Shown piece by piece: positions 1 to 6,070 of a stretch of DNA of 10,131 nt. A model generated the notes under the pieces. It worked only from the letters and a program-made list of their open reading frames with translations. It was not told the origin of the DNA and ran no database searches. Position 1 is the first letter of the stretch. The number at the start of each line of letters is the position of its first letter. This DNA comes from Methylobacterium sp. (GTDB taxonomy: Bacteria; Pseudomonadota; Alphaproteobacteria; Rhizobiales; Beijerinckiaceae), in assembly GCA_021154065.1 (NCBI GenBank), contig JAJKJG010000333.1:1-10131 (forward strand). The letters are read 5' to 3'. Made by a program: the position numbers and the translations under genes.

Positions 1-1454
1 GCAGAGAACAGCTGGTCGAGCGACAGCGCGCCGTGGAAGATGTCGCCGCCAGTGAGCCCGAAGACGCGTTCGAGGTCGAGCGGCGAGAGCGCCTGGCGGG
101 CGATGACGCTGTCCTTGAAGCCGGGGGCGTAGCGCTCGACGGTGGCGATCACGAGATCCGCGACCTCCTCGCGATGATCGTCCCAGGACCTTCCCTCCGG
201 AAGCTCCGGCGCGACGTGCTGGCAGAACAGGCTCGCGACATGCGCGCCCTTCGGTGCCAGGCTGTCGTCGAGGGTCGACGGGATCAGCATCTCGATCACC
301 GGCTCGCGGCTCCAGCCGTGCGCACGGGCGTCGTGATAGGCCCGGTCCATATAGGCGAGGCTCGGGGCGATGATGATCCCGGAGCTATGGTGGTCGGCAG
401 GCGCAGAGCCGGGCAGGGCGGTGAAGCTCGGAAGCCGCGAGAGCGCGACGTTCATCCGAAAGGTGCCTGAGCCGCAGCGCCAGCGCGCCATGCGGGCGGC
501 GAAATCGGCCGCGACGGCGTCTTTCGGCACCATGCGGTCGTAAAGGAGCTTCGGATTGACGTTCGCGGCGACCGTGCCGGCGCGGATCGCCCGCCCGTCT
601 TCGAGGGTGACGCCGGCGGCGCGGCCTTTCTCGACGATGACTTGGCGCACCGGCGCGCCGGTTTCGATCTCGGCCCCGGCGGCGCGGGCGACGCGGGCGA
701 TGGCGTCGCTGATCGCGCTCATGCCGCCGAGCGCGTGGCCCCAGACGCCCTTCTTGCCGTTCACCTCGCCGAAGACGTGGTGGAGCATCACATAGGCGGA
801 GCCCGGCGCATACGGGCTCGCGTAATTGCCGACCACCGCGTCGAAGCCGAAGAGCGCCTTCACCGGCTCGGCCTCGAACCAGCCGTCGAGATAGTCGCCG
901 GCGGATTTCGTGAACAGGTCGAGGAGCGCGCGGCGGTCCGGCATCGACAGCCGCCGCAGCCGGTCGCCGACGGCCGCCGCCCGCGCCAGCTCCGCGATGC
1001 TGCGCGCCGACCAGCCCTCGACGACGTTCGGAGGCGCCTGCAGGACAAGGGCTCGCAGCACGTCGGCGATGCGCTCGAGCTCCGCCGCGAAGGCGTCGTA
1101 GCGCAAGGCGTCGCGGCTGCTGAACTTCGCGATCTCAGCCTTGGTGCGGCCCTCGCCGGAGAGGAGATAGCGCCCGTCGAAGAGCGGCAGGAAGTTCTGG
1201 GCGCGGCGCTCGACGATCGTCAGCCCATGCCGGTGCAGGTCGAGGTCGCGGATGATCTTCGGGTTGAGCAGGCTCACCGTGTAGGACGCGACCGAGTTGC
1301 GGAAGCCCGGGTGGAACTCCTCGGTGACCGCGGCGCCGCCGACGATGTGGCGGCGCTCGACGACCTTCACCCGCAACCCGGCCCTGGCGAGATACGCGGC
1401 GCAGGTGAGGCCGTTATGGCCGGCGCCGATGACGACGACGTCGCAGCGTTCCAC
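1..1454 (-). CDS. PYROXD2/phytoene-dehydrogenase-like FAD-dependent oxidoreductase (3' end off window)
   Basis: An NAD(P)/FAD-dependent oxidoreductase of the COG1233 type, closest in pattern to PYROXD2-like proteins. The N-terminus carries a dinucleotide-binding fold: VVVIGAGHNGL at residues 6-16 (GxGxxG, G10/G12/G15), ending with E33, the expected ribose-binding acid. The visible C-terminal part contains GGDIFHGALSLDQLF, a block typical of this family. About 484 codons are visible; relatives are roughly 530 residues, so only the tail is missing. The start is GTG at 1454, the only start-type codon between the in-frame stop of the upstream gene (TGA at 1464-1466) and the conserved beta strand. 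No clear Shine-Dalgarno is seen, so translation is probably coupled to the ferritin-like gene nine bases upstream. The substrate is unknown. No carotenoid genes (crtB, crtE) are nearby, so a carotenoid desaturase role is not supported. The family call is firm; the function is open. Confidence 0.9.
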   Translation of the reverse strand, partial: MERCDVVVIGAGHNGLTCAAYLARAGLRVKVVERRHIVGGAAVTEEFHPGFRNSVASYTVSLLNPKIIRDLDLHRHGLTIVERRAQNFLPLFDGRYLLSGEGRTKAEIAKFSSRDALRYDAFAAELERIADVLRALVLQAPPNVVEGWSARSIAELARAAAVGDRLRRLSMPDRRALLDLFTKSAGDYLDGWFEAEPVKALFGFDAVVGNYASPYAPGSAYVMLHHVFGEVNGKKGVWGHALGGMSAISDAIARVARAAGAEIETGAPVRQVIVEKGRAAGVTLEDGRAIRAGTVAANVNPKLLYDRMVPKDAVAADFAARMARWRCGSGTFRMNVALSRLPSFTALPGSAPADHHSSGIIIAPSLAYMDRAYHDARAHGWSREPVIEMLIPSTLDDSLAPKGAHVASLFCQHVAPELPEGRSWDDHREEVADLVIATVERYAPGFKDSVIARQALSPLDLERVFGLTGGDIFHGALSLDQLFS

Positions 1455-1463
1455 GACGCGGGC

Positions 1464-1778
1464 TCAATCGACCTTCTTCTCGCCGGCCTCGCCGCGCTCG
1501 ACGATGTCGCCGGTCGTGAACAGGATCTCCTTGAGCTCGGTGCGCCAGTCATCCTTGCGCCGGAGCAGGAATTCGAGGTTCATGCCGAAGTGCTTGAACT
1601 CCTCCTTCTGCGCGTTCTCCATGATCGCGCGCGCCTCGGAATCCTTCTCGAGCGAGATCCTCTGCTCGTACCAGCCGATCGCCTCGGCCTCCTCGATCAA
1701 GGAGGCGATCATGCGGGCGAAGGTCCGGGTCTTGTGCGACAGCTCTTCCGGCGGCTCGTGATACTGCTCGAAACCCAT
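1464..1778 (-). CDS. EncFtn-type ferritin-like protein without an encapsulin targeting tail
   Basis: A 104-residue, mostly helical iron protein resembling encapsulated ferritin (EncFtn). Known EncFtn proteins form rings of dimers that oxidise Fe(II) inside encapsulin shells. Helix 1 holds E29, E30, E32, W36 and Y37 in the pattern EExExxxWY; helix 2 holds E60 and H63 (EExxH). These match the Glu32/Glu62/His65 ferroxidase ligands and the Glu31/Glu34 entry-site residues of Rhodospirillum rubrum EncFtn. The helix-3 end, LFTTGDI at 86-92, also matches. The protein stops twelve residues later in a charged tail (ending GEKKVD) with no encapsulin targeting motif of the L-x-x-G-S-L kind. The ATG at 1778 is chosen for its strong AAGGAGG site; a longer open frame reaching 2069 would run into the divergent gene. 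It is first in a unit with the FAD oxidoreductase. Classical ferritin and rubrerythrin are excluded because only one ExxH motif is present. Confidence 0.87.
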   Translation of the reverse strand: MGFEQYHEPPEELSHKTRTFARMIASLIEEAEAIGWYEQRISLEKDSEARAIMENAQKEEFKHFGMNLEFLLRRKDDWRTELKEILFTTGDIVERGEAGEKKVD

Positions 1779-1784
1779 CTGGCC

Positions 1785-1791
1785 CCTCCTT
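1785..1791 (-). promoter_or_regulatory. Strong Shine-Dalgarno of the EncFtn-like gene
   Basis: On the minus strand AAGGAGG lies six bases before ATG 1778. It is the best ribosome-binding site in the window. It fixes the start at 1778 and argues against the longer open frame upstream. Confidence 0.8.
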
Positions 1792-1837
1792 GGCTTCCGG
1801 GCACGGCTCGTTCGCGACCGTCGCCCCGCCGCTCTGG

Positions 1838-1865
1838 TGATAGCCGCGTCGGCCGCTATCCGCAA
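1838..1865 (-). promoter_or_regulatory. Putative sigma-70-type promoter of the EncFtn-like/oxidoreductase unit
   Basis: Read on the minus strand, TTGCGG (1865-1860) and CTATCA (1843-1838) are separated by 16 bases. This resembles the alphaproteobacterial housekeeping form TTGAC-N16/17-CTATNT. Transcription would start near 1831, giving a leader of about 50 bases before ATG 1778. The -35 is imperfect, so this is a motif-based proposal. Confidence 0.4.
1839..1860. promoter_or_regulatory. Inverted repeat GATAGC-N10-GCTATC, possible operator
   Basis: Two perfect 6-base arms separated by ten bases, with extra partial pairing inside, sit over the proposed -10 element and spacer of the leftward promoter. 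A repressor bound here would block it. The sequence is not the Irr (ICE) or RirA (IRO) iron box as I know them. The regulator is unknown, and the repeat may be chance in GC-rich DNA. Confidence 0.35.
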
Positions 1866-1889
1866 AGGCTGCCGCGGGCGCTGCGGCTC

Positions 1890-1914
1890 GGAACCACGCA
1901 CGGACGCCATCGTT
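1890..1914 (+). promoter_or_regulatory. EcfG (general stress sigma factor) promoter
   Basis: GGAAC at 1890-1894 and CGTT at 1911-1914 are separated by exactly 16 bases. This matches the alphaproteobacterial EcfG/RpoE2/SigT consensus GGAAC-N16/17-CGTT at every defined base. Transcription should start near 1921, giving a leader of about 27 bases to ATG 1948. It implies that the downstream secreted Gly/Tyr-rich protein belongs to the PhyR-NepR-EcfG general stress regulon. Confidence 0.72.
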
Positions 1915-1947
1915 AGCGCTCGGGGGGTTGCCCACGGAGTGACCTCA

Positions 1948-2433
1948 ATGAAACGCAGCCTTCTCGCCGGCCTCGGCGCCGTCGCCTTCACGGCGACGCT
2001 CGGCCTCGCGCAAACGGCCCCGGCCGAGGCCCGGAGCACGGGCGTCAGCGCCGACGCCATCGCCAGCACGGCGCCCGCCGCCTACACGCGCTACCGCGGC
2101 TATCGGCGGCACGCCGTCTACGGCCGCCGCGGCCATCCCTACCGCTACGGCTACTATCGCCGAAACCGCGCCGGCGCGGCGGTCGCCGGCGCCGCTCTCG
2201 GGCTGATCGGCGGGATCGCCAGCGCTGCGGCCGCGAGCTCCTACTACGACGGCTATTATCCGGCCGGATACGGCTACGGGTATGGCTACCCGTCCTATGG
2301 CTATGCCTATCCGGCCTACAGCTATGGCTACGGCTACGGCTACCCCTACGGCGGCTACCGAAGCGCCTATTGGGGCGGCGGCTACGGGCCGTATGGCGGC
2401 GTCAGGTACCGCAGCGGCGGCTGGCGCTGGTAG
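1948..2433 (+). CDS. Secreted Gly/Tyr-rich small protein with glycine-zipper-like segment
   Basis: A 161-residue protein of unknown function that is probably exported to the periplasm or cell surface. Residues 1-28 form a Sec signal peptide: KR near the start, a hydrophobic core, and likely cleavage after AEA at 26-28. Residues 46-75 are rich in Arg and Tyr. Residues 76-97 form a small-residue hydrophobic stretch with regularly spaced Gly and Ala (AGAAVAGAALGLIGGI), like a glycine zipper that could insert in or pack against a membrane. Residues 99-161 are a low-complexity Tyr/Gly tail with repeated GYGYGYP units and no acidic residue after D101. The ATG at 1948 is chosen because GGAG lies eight bases upstream (1936-1939) and a proper signal peptide follows. 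The preceding EcfG promoter suggests induction by general stress. Similar Gly/Tyr-rich envelope proteins are common in Rhizobiales but mostly uncharacterised. Confidence 0.82.
   Translation: MKRSLLAGLGAVAFTATLGLAQTAPAEARSTGVSADAIASTAPAAYTRYRGYRRHAVYGRRGHPYRYGYYRRNRAGAAVAGAALGLIGGIASAAAASSYYDGYYPAGYGYGYGYPSYGYAYPAYSYGYGYGYPYGGYRSAYWGGGYGPYGGVRYRSGGWRW
2267..2358 (+). repeat. Degenerate GGCTAY hexamer repeat inside the Gly/Tyr-rich gene
   Basis: Many near-identical hexamers (GGCTAC, GGCTAT, GGATAC) occur in tandem here, broken by Pro, Ser and Ala codons. They encode the Gly-Tyr dipeptide tail. Such runs often vary in length between strains by slippage. Confidence 0.7.
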
Positions 2434-2456
2434 CGCGGAAGAGCAGGGGTATCCGG

Positions 2457-2490
2457 CGGCGGGCGCTCGTGGCGCCCGCCGTTCTCATTT
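2457..2490 (+). terminator. Rho-independent terminator of the Gly/Tyr-rich gene
   Basis: A perfect 10-base stem (CGGCGGGCGC at 2457-2466 with GCGCCCGCCG at 2472-2481) closes a five-base loop. It is followed by the T-rich run TTCTCATTT on the plus strand. It lies 24 bases after the stop of the rightward gene. The convergent pilus operon ends at 2485 inside the T-rich flank. Read leftward, the hairpin has no T-run, so it is at best a weak or Rho-assisted terminator for that operon. Confidence 0.7.
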
Positions 2491-3132
2491 GCCGGACAGG
2501 TCTTCCCCGGTCGTCGTCGCCATCAGCCCCGCCATGCTGATGGGCGGGAGGCCCATGAAGCCGTTGAGGATCAGGAAATCGTAGTTGAGCCCGGTCAGGC
2601 TGAGCTTGATCGTCGGGATCGGGCCGCCCGGCCGGCCGGCATAGCCGAGGCCGGTATGGACGTATTCGATGACGACGTTCTCGGGCTTGATGCGCGTGAA
2701 GATCTGGCACATCGGCGCGAACGGCTGCGGCGCCATCGGGCAGCTGGCGTTGCCGCGGCCGTAGACGATGGTGTTGAGCGCGGTCTGGTCGAAGGTGCCG
2801 CCGCTGCAGCTCTTCGACGTTCCGTTGCAGACGCGCTGGTAGTAGGGCATCGGATCGCCGTCGAGCACGCTCGACGACAGGCCGGTGTAGGTCTTGAGGT
2901 CCGAGGAGACGGGGTCGGACACCGCGGCGAGCCGCACGCCGAGTTGGAGGGCCTTTGCGGCGCTGCTCCATTGCCAGAAGGCGTAGCCGAAATCCGTGAT
3001 CCCGAAGAGCAGCGCGAACAGCACGCCCGCGATCAGGCCGAACTCGACGCTCGTCGTCCCGTCGGCATCGGCCGCTAAGGCCCGAAGCGGCCGTCGGCGG
3101 GGGGAGGGGCGGCAAGCCCTACTGCCCGACAT
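2485..3132 (-). CDS. TadE-like pilus assembly / pseudopilin protein (second copy)
   Basis: A 215-residue TadE-family protein, last gene of the cpaB-tadG-tadE-tadE operon. TadE-like proteins are minor pseudopilins or assembly factors of the Flp/Tad type IVc pilus, held in the inner membrane by one N-terminal helix. Residues 22-35 (DADGTTSVEFGLIA) are the classic TadE entry with E30, followed by a transmembrane helix to about residue 50. The rest is predicted to be periplasmic and has four cysteines in two pairs (RVCNGTSKSC and SCPMAPQPFAPMC), suggesting disulfides. I prefer ATG 3132 because AGGAG lies four bases upstream; ATG 3144 would add four residues but has no good site. Either way the start overlaps the end of the preceding tadE-like gene (14 or 26 bases), so translation is coupled. 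Its long C-terminal domain differs from the first TadE here, so the two are not recent duplicates. Confidence 0.85.
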   Translation of the reverse strand: MSGSRACRPSPRRRPLRALAADADGTTSVEFGLIAGVLFALLFGITDFGYAFWQWSSAAKALQLGVRLAAVSDPVSSDLKTYTGLSSSVLDGDPMPYYQRVCNGTSKSCSGGTFDQTALNTIVYGRGNASCPMAPQPFAPMCQIFTRIKPENVVIEYVHTGLGYAGRPGGPIPTIKLSLTGLNYDFLILNGFMGLPPISMAGLMATTTGEDLSGK

Positions 3133-3625
3133 AGCGCTCCTCATGGGCGGCGTTGATCTGGATCGGTCCGAGCCCGATCGCGGCGAGGAGACCCATCCCT
3201 TCGTAGGGAACCGAGGTGCTCACCCGCACGATCGTCAGCGTGTCGCCGGCGCGGTAGTTCCGCAGCCCCGTCGTTGCGTCGCGAGGGTTGTCGACCGTGC
3301 GATAGCTGATCTGGATCTGGCCCGGCGTCCACCAGTCGACCCGCGCTGGCTGGCCGGAGGCGATCGAGCCCGTCACCGCGAGGCGCTTCGCGCTCTCCTC
3401 CGCGGCGCCGAGGTCGGGGACGCGGGAGAGGTAGCGCCCGGCGTCGCGCACGCCGGTCTGCATGAGCTCGAAATTGTAGAACACCGAGCCGAACTCGAAG
3501 AGACCGGCCATGAGCGCAAGGAGAAACGGGAAGGCGAGCGCCGCTTCGACCGTCGCGACGCCGCGCTCGTCGGCAAGGCGTAGCCGCAACGATCGGATGC
3601 AACTCTTCGGGGCGAAGCGCGGCAT
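3119..3625 (-). CDS. TadE-like pilus assembly / pseudopilin protein (first copy)
   Basis: A 168-residue TadE-family protein. Residues 19-30 (DERGVATVEAAL) match the conserved TadE junction with E27, and the transmembrane helix runs to about residue 46. Residues 49-68 contain the usual amphipathic continuation (FYNFELMQTGVRDAGRYLSR). The remainder, predicted periplasmic, includes WWTPGQIQISYR and a strand-rich end that closes with HEERYVGQ, common in TadE proteins. It contains only one cysteine, C9, before the helix. ATG 3625 follows the tadG-like stop by five bases. Its end overlaps the next gene's start. It probably acts with the other TadE and the TadG-like protein as minor subunits or assembly factors of a Tad pilus. 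The exact subtype (TadE or TadF) cannot be fixed by eye. Confidence 0.87.
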   Translation of the reverse strand: MPRFAPKSCIRSLRLRLADERGVATVEAALAFPFLLALMAGLFEFGSVFYNFELMQTGVRDAGRYLSRVPDLGAAEESAKRLAVTGSIASGQPARVDWWTPGQIQISYRTVDNPRDATTGLRNYRAGDTLTIVRVSTSVPYEGMGLLAAIGLGPIQINAAHEERYVGQ

Positions 3626-3630
3626 GGCGG

Positions 3631-5142
3631 CTAGCGGTAGAGCTGCACGGTCTCGCGCAGGATTTCCTTCGCGGCCGGGGTGCCGGGCTCGACCACGTCG
3701 ACGAGCTCGACCCAGATCGTGCCGTCGTTCTTGTCCATCGGCTCCGAGAGGAAGAACTTGGCGTAGGCCGTCACCGGCAGGGGAGGGGCCGAGCCGCCGC
3801 TGATGTTGTACTCCTGGTCGAGGGCGCGGCAGTCGAGGATCGCACCGTGGAAGGTGCGCCGGTCCGGGTTGTCGGTGAGCGTGCTCGCGCCGCCGCTGTA
3901 GCACTGCGGGGCGCCGGTTTCCTTGTCGCTGGGGCCGCGCGAGGCGACGGTCGTGAGGTCGTGGTCGACCTCGTACCGGTAGACGTCGTAGCGCGACGGC
4001 CGGTTCGCGTTCGACCACCCGTTCGGTTTCGAGATGCCCGGGAAATTGATCGTCCAGTAGCTGTCGAAATCCCAGTCGCCGCCGCCGACCCGTCCCGCCA
4101 TGTACGGTCCGCCGAAGCTGCAGCTGTCGGTGTAGAAGCAGCTGTCGCGGGGGAAGCCGATCTCGGGCGCGGTCAGGTTCGGGGCGACCGTCGGCGGCTT
4201 CGAGGGGTCGTAACCGGCACTCTTGTTGCACGCCGGACCGTTGTAGCCTTTGCGCACGCTGCGCGCCGGACGGTAGGCCGGGTCGCCCTTGCTGCCGTTG
4301 AACGGCGAATCGTACATGTCGAAGCGGGTGTTCACGGCCTCCGCCGTCGAGGCGATGTTGCCGGTGTGAGTCTCGACCCCGGCGAGCTTGTAGCAGCCGT
4401 TCGGGTGCTCGAGGGCAAGGTTCTGGCGGATGCCGTTTGCGCCGCCGCCGTCAGCGGGCTCGAGGTAGCCGTAGTTGCCGGGAAAATACTGCTCGCCCTT
4501 TTCCTTGATCGCCATCAGCCGGCGCCGGAAGCTCGGGTCCTTGCCGGCGTCGAAGAGACTCGTCGAGGTGCCCTCGTAGGGGTTGCAGGTGAACAGCGGC
4601 GCGACCTTGCAGGCGACGCTGTCGAAGCCGGCGACGGCGCTGCCGCTCGCCTGCGTCGGGCCGCCCTGGATCGATGCCGCCGCGGCGATGTAGCTCTTGA
4701 ACGGCACCGGCTGGACGGCGATCTCGACGAAGCGCGCCGCGATCGGGTTCGTGGTGTTGAAGCCGGCGTCGATCACGGTAGCGTCGCTCGCCGGCAAGCC
4801 GGTGAGGAACCGCGCCGTGATGTTGGCGCGCGCGATCCGGCCGGCGCTGTCGCCGAAGCGCTGGTCGTTGGCGACGAGGTTGTCGATGGCGCGGTTGGCG
4901 CGCACGATCGCGTCCGGCTTGCGGTCGAGCTCGGCCGCCGCGGCGAGCGCGAGGGCGTCGGCCGCCCATTGCACCGAGGTGTGCAGGTTGAAGTAGCGGC
5001 CGGCATCGACCGCCAGCACCGCGAAGCCGAGAAGCACCGGCAGGGTGACGCCGATGACCGGCAGCACGCCGCCGCCGCTGCTCGCCGGAAAACGGCGAAA
5101 GGCCGGGAAGAGCCAGGCGAGGAGGGATGGCCGTATTGGCAT
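3631..5142 (-). CDS. TadG-like Flp pilus assembly protein
   Basis: A 503-residue TadE/G-like protein. A short cytoplasmic N-terminus leads into a transmembrane helix at about 25-46. Next comes the diagnostic TadG segment, AVLAVDAGRYFNLHTSVQWA (41-60), continuing as ADALALAAAAELD. Most of the protein lies outside the inner membrane. It contains EQYFPGNYGYLEP and NTRFDMYDSPFNG, blocks I associate with the long alphaproteobacterial TadG-like proteins, and eight cysteines that could form disulfides. I see no von Willebrand A MIDAS motif (DxSxS), which some TadG proteins carry. Start ATG 5142 has GAGG five bases upstream. An upstream ATG at 5223 would overlap cpaB by about 60 bases and add an implausible Arg/Pro-rich leader. 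Stop TAG is at 3631, five bases before the first tadE-like gene. The role is probably Tad pilus assembly or tip/minor subunit. Confidence 0.85.
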   Translation of the reverse strand: MPIRPSLLAWLFPAFRRFPASSGGGVLPVIGVTLPVLLGFAVLAVDAGRYFNLHTSVQWAADALALAAAAELDRKPDAIVRANRAIDNLVANDQRFGDSAGRIARANITARFLTGLPASDATVIDAGFNTTNPIAARFVEIAVQPVPFKSYIAAAASIQGGPTQASGSAVAGFDSVACKVAPLFTCNPYEGTSTSLFDAGKDPSFRRRLMAIKEKGEQYFPGNYGYLEPADGGGANGIRQNLALEHPNGCYKLAGVETHTGNIASTAEAVNTRFDMYDSPFNGSKGDPAYRPARSVRKGYNGPACNKSAGYDPSKPPTVAPNLTAPEIGFPRDSCFYTDSCSFGGPYMAGRVGGGDWDFDSYWTINFPGISKPNGWSNANRPSRYDVYRYEVDHDLTTVASRGPSDKETGAPQCYSGGASTLTDNPDRRTFHGAILDCRALDQEYNISGGSAPPLPVTAYAKFFLSEPMDKNDGTIWVELVDVVEPGTPAAKEILRETVQLYR

Positions 5143-5164
5143 GGACGCCTCGAGCCGGCTCGGG

Positions 5165-6070
5165 TCAGGATTTCGGCGGCACGGTCGAGGCGGTATGGGT
5201 CTCGGCCCGGACCGGCCCGCCATAGACCGGTACGCTGTATTCCTGGCGCTTCATGCCACGGCTGACGCCGACCATCCGGCTGCGCGGACCTTCCTCCACC
5301 GGCGCCGAGGCGAGCACGGCCGGGAGCTGCACCGCTTCCGGCGGACGCGACAGGTCCTCGACGCCGATCCGGCGGGCGTTCTCGCGCTCGGCGACGCCGG
5401 CGCTTCTGAGCGCCAGCGCCAGCGTGCCGACGCTTCCGGCAAGCGTCAGCTTCTGCGCGTCCGCGGTCGTCACCTCGACGGTGACCGCCTTGGCGAGCGC
5501 CGGCTTGTCCGAGCTCTCGTCGGCGAGCTGGTCGACGGCCAGCACTTTGACGTTCTGCAGCAGCACGTCGGAATAGGCCTCGGTGCGCTCGAGGTTGCGC
5601 ACCAGGAGCACGTCGACGCGCTCGCCGGGCAGGACGAAGCCGGCGACGCCGTTGATGTCGTTCACCCGTACGGTGACGGCCTTCATGCCCTGCTGGATGA
5701 CGGCGGCGAGCGAGCCGCGCTGGCCCGGTCCCGTGACCTTCGCCTTCAGCACCGGCTCGTTCTCCTCGAGCGCCGCAAGCGCGACCCGGCGGGTCTTGCC
5801 GTCGAGCAAATCCTCGATCTTCGCGAAGGCGCCTTTCGGCACGGACCCCTCGGGCCAGGCGATCTCGCGCAGATGCTGGCGCGTGACCTCGACGCCGAAC
5901 TTCAGCGGCAGGGCGGCGACGACGATGGTCTGCGTCGGCGCCGCCTTCGGCACGAGCTGGACCTCGCGGAACCGGCTCGACTGGCGGTCGAGATAGCGCT
6001 GCCCGGCAAAGATCGCCATCGTCCCGAAGACGACGGCAAGGAGCATCATGACGACGGTTTTCGAACGCAC
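5165..6070 (-). CDS. cpaB: Flp/Tad pilus assembly protein CpaB (RcpC)
   Basis: A 301-residue CpaB/RcpC homologue, a periplasmic factor that works with the CpaC/RcpA secretin in Tad pilus assembly. The N-terminus has one transmembrane anchor (residues 4-22). A SAF domain follows (about 46-113), with TIVVAALPLKFGVEVTRQHL and ALEENEPVLKAKVT. The RcpC domain (about 120-240) contains GMKAVTVRVNDINGVAGFVLPGERVDVLL, here given as separate blocks GMKAVTVRVND and GFVLPGERVDVLL. The tail beyond 250 is low-complexity. GTG 6070 is taken as start because it keeps the basic residues R2 and K4 before the helix; ATG 6049 is the alternative. It is first in a four-gene operon, 22 bases ahead of the tadG-like gene. 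In full Tad loci cpaB is normally followed by the cpaC secretin; here it is not. Confidence 0.9.
   Translation of the reverse strand: MRSKTVVMMLLAVVFGTMAIFAGQRYLDRQSSRFREVQLVPKAAPTQTIVVAALPLKFGVEVTRQHLREIAWPEGSVPKGAFAKIEDLLDGKTRRVALAALEENEPVLKAKVTGPGQRGSLAAVIQQGMKAVTVRVNDINGVAGFVLPGERVDVLLVRNLERTEAYSDVLLQNVKVLAVDQLADESSDKPALAKAVTVEVTTADAQKLTLAGSVGTLALALRSAGVAERENARRIGVEDLSRPPEAVQLPAVLASAPVEEGPRSRMVGVSRGMKRQEYSVPVYGGPVRAETHTASTVPPKS

Noticed and set aside
1..1454. Carotenoid desaturase (crtI)
   Set aside because: The C-terminal GGDIFHGALSLDQL block and the absence of crt neighbours favour the PYROXD2-like branch.
1452..1466. Read-through fusion of the EncFtn-like protein and the FAD oxidoreductase, since they share a reading phase
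   Set aside because: The TGA is followed by a suitable GTG start three codons later, and no selenocysteine-type hairpin or conserved fusion is known to me. Two coupled genes is the simpler reading.
1464..1778. Rubrerythrin or bacterioferritin
   Set aside because: Only one ExxH motif is present, there is no rubredoxin CxxC, and the protein is too short. The WY motif after the first Glu cluster is specific to EncFtn.
642..1916. Long plus-strand open frame of 424 codons
   Set aside because: It is antisense to the FAD oxidoreductase and the EncFtn-like gene, whose motifs are unmistakable. Its translation is Ala/Arg/Asp-rich shadow sequence, as expected in GC-rich DNA.
3847..5265. Long plus-strand open frame of 472 codons
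   Set aside because: It is antisense to the TadG-like gene, which has a transmembrane segment and family motifs. The plus frame has no recognisable domain or ribosome-binding site.
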